Assembly: GCF_004016505.1 (NCBI RefSeq)
Contig: NZ_SACR01000002.1
Location: forward strand, 682,001-746,000
Reading direction: 5' to 3'
Length of the DNA: 64,000 nucleotides
Source of the DNA: Rubrivivax rivuli
Lineage (GTDB): Bacteria; Pseudomonadota; Gammaproteobacteria; Burkholderiales; Burkholderiaceae_C
The position numbers and the translations under genes were made by a program. Shown here piece after piece: positions 62,006 to 64,000 of the stretch; the stretch's first letter is position 1; every line of letters begins with the position of its first letter. The notes beneath the pieces were generated by a model. The model ran no database searches. It was given only the letters and a program-made list of their open reading frames with translations, and had not been told where the DNA came from.

Positions 62006-62686
62006 TCAGGGCCGCTGCTGGCGACGGCGCGCCGTGAAGCCGAGGGCAGCCAGGGCCAGGCCGCACAGCGCGAGCCCCGAAGGCTCGGACACGGCGGAGT
62101 TGGGCGTCGGCGCACCCACGCCAGCGACAGCCCAGGTGCCAGGGCTGCCGAAAACCGCACCCGTGTGCACGACGGTGGGTGACATCGTGCAAGTCATCAG
62201 CGTCGCAGCGCCGGAGCACAGCGCATCACTGCTGCGGTCGTAGCGCGTGAGGCTGCCCGGCGAAAACTCGATGTTCACGGTGTCCATCACCTGCCGCAGT
62301 TGGAAGGCCCCGCCGGAGAAAAAGTGCTCGACCCCCACGTCCCACTGGCGGATGTTGCCCGCAGCGTCCGTCACGAACCTGAACCGCGCGCTCCGCCCCA
62401 ACGCATTGGGGTTGGAGTCGTGGGCCAGTGTGAGCCTGCCGTCCGTGAAGACAAAGGCGTCCGGTGTCACGAAGCCGTTGAAGTTGCTGCCCAGCGCGGT
62501 GGCCATGGTCACGGACACCGAGAAGCTGTTGGCGCTGGTGTAGGCCGTACCTGAGCCGGACGACGAACTGAACTGGCCATAAGCGTTGCCGCTGTAGACG
62601 TAGGTCACCGGGGCAGCAGCGGCCACCAGGGCCACACCGGCCAGCGTGGCCATCACGCCAAAGGCTCGGATCCGTGAGAGAAGCAT
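62006..62686 (-). CDS. PEP-CTERM-like sorting protein with SEP variant
   Basis: This 226-residue protein has a signal peptide (RAFGVMATLAGVALVAAAA) and a Ser/Thr/Gly-rich body (NAYGQFSSSSGSGTAYTSANSFSVSV). Its C-terminus reads VSEPSGLALCGLALAALGFTARRRQQRP, a hydrophobic helix and basic end like the PEP-CTERM signal but with Ser in place of the first Pro of the motif. Variants of this kind are tolerated in some exosortase substrates. It is convergent with the importer genes. The ATG at 62686 was chosen, since it starts right before the signal peptide. Function unknown. Confidence 0.85.
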   Translation of the reverse strand: MLLSRIRAFGVMATLAGVALVAAAAPVTYVYSGNAYGQFSSSSGSGTAYTSANSFSVSVTMATALGSNFNGFVTPDAFVFTDGRLTLAHDSNPNALGRSARFRFVTDAAGNIRQWDVGVEHFFSGGAFQLRQVMDTVNIEFSPGSLTRYDRSSDALCSGAATLMTCTMSPTVVHTGAVFGSPGTWAVAGVGAPTPNSAVSEPSGLALCGLALAALGFTARRRQQRP

Positions 62687-62876
62687 TGCTGTCCTTGGTG
62701 GCAGTCCGCTGCGGGGACCTCGCCCGCCCCCAAGCAAGAAGCACGCCCCGCGGATAAGTGGCTGTCAGAGCACAGGAAAGCGATCTGGCCCGACATTCGA
62801 TGTCAAACAAGTCGACACCTGGGTGATGCTGGGCGGGGCGTCAGCACCCGCATGCACCCTCACCGTCGGAGCCACA

Positions 62877-62898
62877 GTCGGCTCGCGCACGAGCCGAC
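62877..62898 (-). terminator. Hairpin downstream of the osmoprotectant-type ABC gene
   Basis: GTCGGCTCG (62877-62885) and CGAGCCGAC (62890-62898) form a perfect 9-bp stem with a four-base loop, 39 bases after the stop codon at 62937 on the minus strand. There is no T-run, so it is only a candidate transcript end. Confidence 0.5.
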
Positions 62899-62936
62899 AT
62901 GGGCTGCGCCGACAGGTTCAGCCCCCCCCACAACGG

Positions 62937-64000
62937 CTAGGCCGCGCCAGGGCGCTGCGGCGCCCCGCGCAGCGGCGCGGGCACCAGCCACCGCTGCAGC
63001 CCCGCCAGCGCCGCCTGCACGGCCAGCGCCAGCAGCGCCGCCGGGATGGCCCCGGCCAGCATGCGTTGGGTGTCGTTGACGGCCAGCCCGGCCACGATGC
63101 GGTCGCCCAGGCCGCCTGCGCCCACGAAGGCCGCCACCGTGGCCGTGCCCACGTTGATGACGGCCGCCGTGCCGATGCCGGCCAGCAGCGTGGGCAGGGC
63201 CTGCGGCAGTTCCACGCAGCGCCAGGCCGCCCAGGGGCGCAGGCCCAGCGCACGCGCCGCGTCGCGCTGGCCCGCGGGCACGCTGGCCAGACCGGCGACG
63301 GTGTTGCGCACGATGGGCAACAGCGCGTAGAGAAACAGCGCCAGCAGCGCTGGCAGGAAGCCGATGCGGCCCAGCCACGCGATCAGGAAGGCCAGCAGCG
63401 CCAGCGAGGGCAGCGTCTGCAGCAGGCCCACCGCCGCCATCACCCAAGCGCCCAGGCGCGCACGGCGCTGCGCCAGCACGCCCAGCGGCACGCCCAGGCC
63501 CACCGCCATCAGCACCGAGCCGGCCACCAGCGCCAGGTGCTGCCCCAGCAGGCGGCCGAGATCGGGCGCGAAGATCAGGGCCAGAAGGCCGGGCGCTGCC
63601 GGCGCCGCGGCGGGGCCTGTGCGCAGGAAGGCGCCAGCCACCTCGGCGAAAGGCCGCCCGTCGATCTCCACCGCCGCGTTCATCGCGATCATCGCGGCCT
63701 CGTCGATGTGCCCCTGCAGCGGCGCCAGCGCGGCCAGCGCCGCGGCGGGCAGGTTGGCGCGCATCAGCAGCACCGCGTCATAGCGCGGGAAGAAACCCAG
63801 GTCGTCGCGCAGCACGCGCAGGCCCAGGCGGCCGATCTGCGCATCGGTGCTGTAGACGTCGATCAGGTCCACCTGGCCTTGCGCCAGGGCCTGGTAGGCC
63901 AGGCCGTGGTCGAGCGCGCGCGGCGCGGCCGGCTGCAGGCCGTAGCGCTGCTGCAGCCCGGGCCAGCCATCGGCCCGCACGAGAAACTCATGCGAGAGGC
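62937..64000 (-). CDS. Osmoprotectant-type ABC transporter, fused substrate-binding and permease protein, C-terminal part
   Basis: The frame is open to the right edge, so the start lies outside the window; about 354 residues are visible. The first 130 (LSHEFLVRADGW, YGLQPAAPRALDHGLAYQALAQGQVDLIDVYSTDAQIG) match the second lobe of OpuC/YehZ-type glycine betaine or choline binding proteins. The rest is a permease (LALVAGSVLMAVGLGVPLGVLA, GLLQTLPSLALLAFLI, GIGTAAVINVGTATVAAFVGAGGLGDRI) of the OpuB/YehY type. Binding protein first and permease second in one chain is, to my knowledge, the rarer order of such fusions. A separate ATPase gene is expected just beyond the window. The substrate is inferred from family only. 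Confidence 0.85.
   Translation of the reverse strand, partial: LSHEFLVRADGWPGLQQRYGLQPAAPRALDHGLAYQALAQGQVDLIDVYSTDAQIGRLGLRVLRDDLGFFPRYDAVLLMRANLPAAALAALAPLQGHIDEAAMIAMNAAVEIDGRPFAEVAGAFLRTGPAAAPAAPGLLALIFAPDLGRLLGQHLALVAGSVLMAVGLGVPLGVLAQRRARLGAWVMAAVGLLQTLPSLALLAFLIAWLGRIGFLPALLALFLYALLPIVRNTVAGLASVPAGQRDAARALGLRPWAAWRCVELPQALPTLLAGIGTAAVINVGTATVAAFVGAGGLGDRIVAGLAVNDTQRMLAGAIPAALLALAVQAALAGLQRWLVPAPLRGAPQRPGAA

Overview
The window is a very GC-rich chromosomal segment with tightly packed genes. Gene content points to a betaproteobacterium of the order Burkholderiales, probably in the Rubrivivax-Leptothrix-Roseateles neighbourhood (inference). The reasons are three PEP-CTERM-type exported proteins, a Bug-family solute receptor, many ATGA start/stop overlaps, SlyX and DbpA homologues, and a selenoneine-type gene cluster of the kind described from Variovorax. 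I saw no rRNA, tRNA, CRISPR array, insertion sequence or phage gene; the segment reads as ordinary chromosome with accessory metabolic clusters.

Layout. (1) 1-6012, minus strand: a beta-glucan utilisation operon, transcribed GH1 beta-glucosidase, GH16, GH17, GH17, GPH sugar transporter (cut by the left edge). A LacI-type regulator lies just upstream. A near-consensus promoter and a perfect 14-bp palindromic operator lie between the regulator and GH1. (2) 6083-13272: a cNMP-binding/patatin protein, an alpha/beta hydrolase, two small envelope proteins, a B12-binding-type radical SAM protein and a PhyH-like dioxygenase. (3) 13262-16140: an active/inactive pair of M16 peptidases. (4) 16282-24321, minus strand: an aldehyde dehydrogenase, a complete branched-chain-type (Liv) ABC importer, a coniferyl-alcohol-dehydrogenase-like SDR and an alpha/beta hydrolase, mostly joined by overlapping start and stop codons. 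It looks like uptake and oxidation of a lignin-type aromatic.

(5) 24625-42680: housekeeping and signalling genes. These include the DbpA helicase, a GGDEF/EAL protein with a degenerate EAL domain, a Suv3-like helicase coupled to two small hydrolase genes, and a CheX-like phosphatase with a pseudo-receiver next to a CheY-like receiver. A periplasmic catalase-like protein lacking its distal histidine, a ParA ATPase, MipA/OmpV, YciH, a SNF2 helicase, an S9 peptidase and SlyX follow. (6) 42789-54671: two PEP-CTERM proteins, a prolyl oligopeptidase, a lone ModA, the GTPase YlqF/RbgA, a large secreted protein of unknown function, a Bug receptor, a LuxR-type regulator divergent from a DUF3237 protein, and several small proteins. 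An AT-rich gap at 43434-43861 carries a perfect FNR-type dyad.

(7) 54777-61960: the most interesting region. A SelD-type selenophosphate synthetase (senC) and a TIGR04348-type glycosyltransferase (senB) face an EgtB-like protein (senA); together they match the selenoneine pathway. Directly downstream of senA, on the same strand, is a complete phosphonate-type ABC importer (binding protein, ATPase, two permeases), a candidate for selenium oxyanion uptake. The start codons of senA and senB interlock head to head. (8) 62006-64000: a third PEP-CTERM-like protein with a variant motif, then an osmoprotectant-type ABC protein that joins binding protein and permease in one chain and runs off the right edge.
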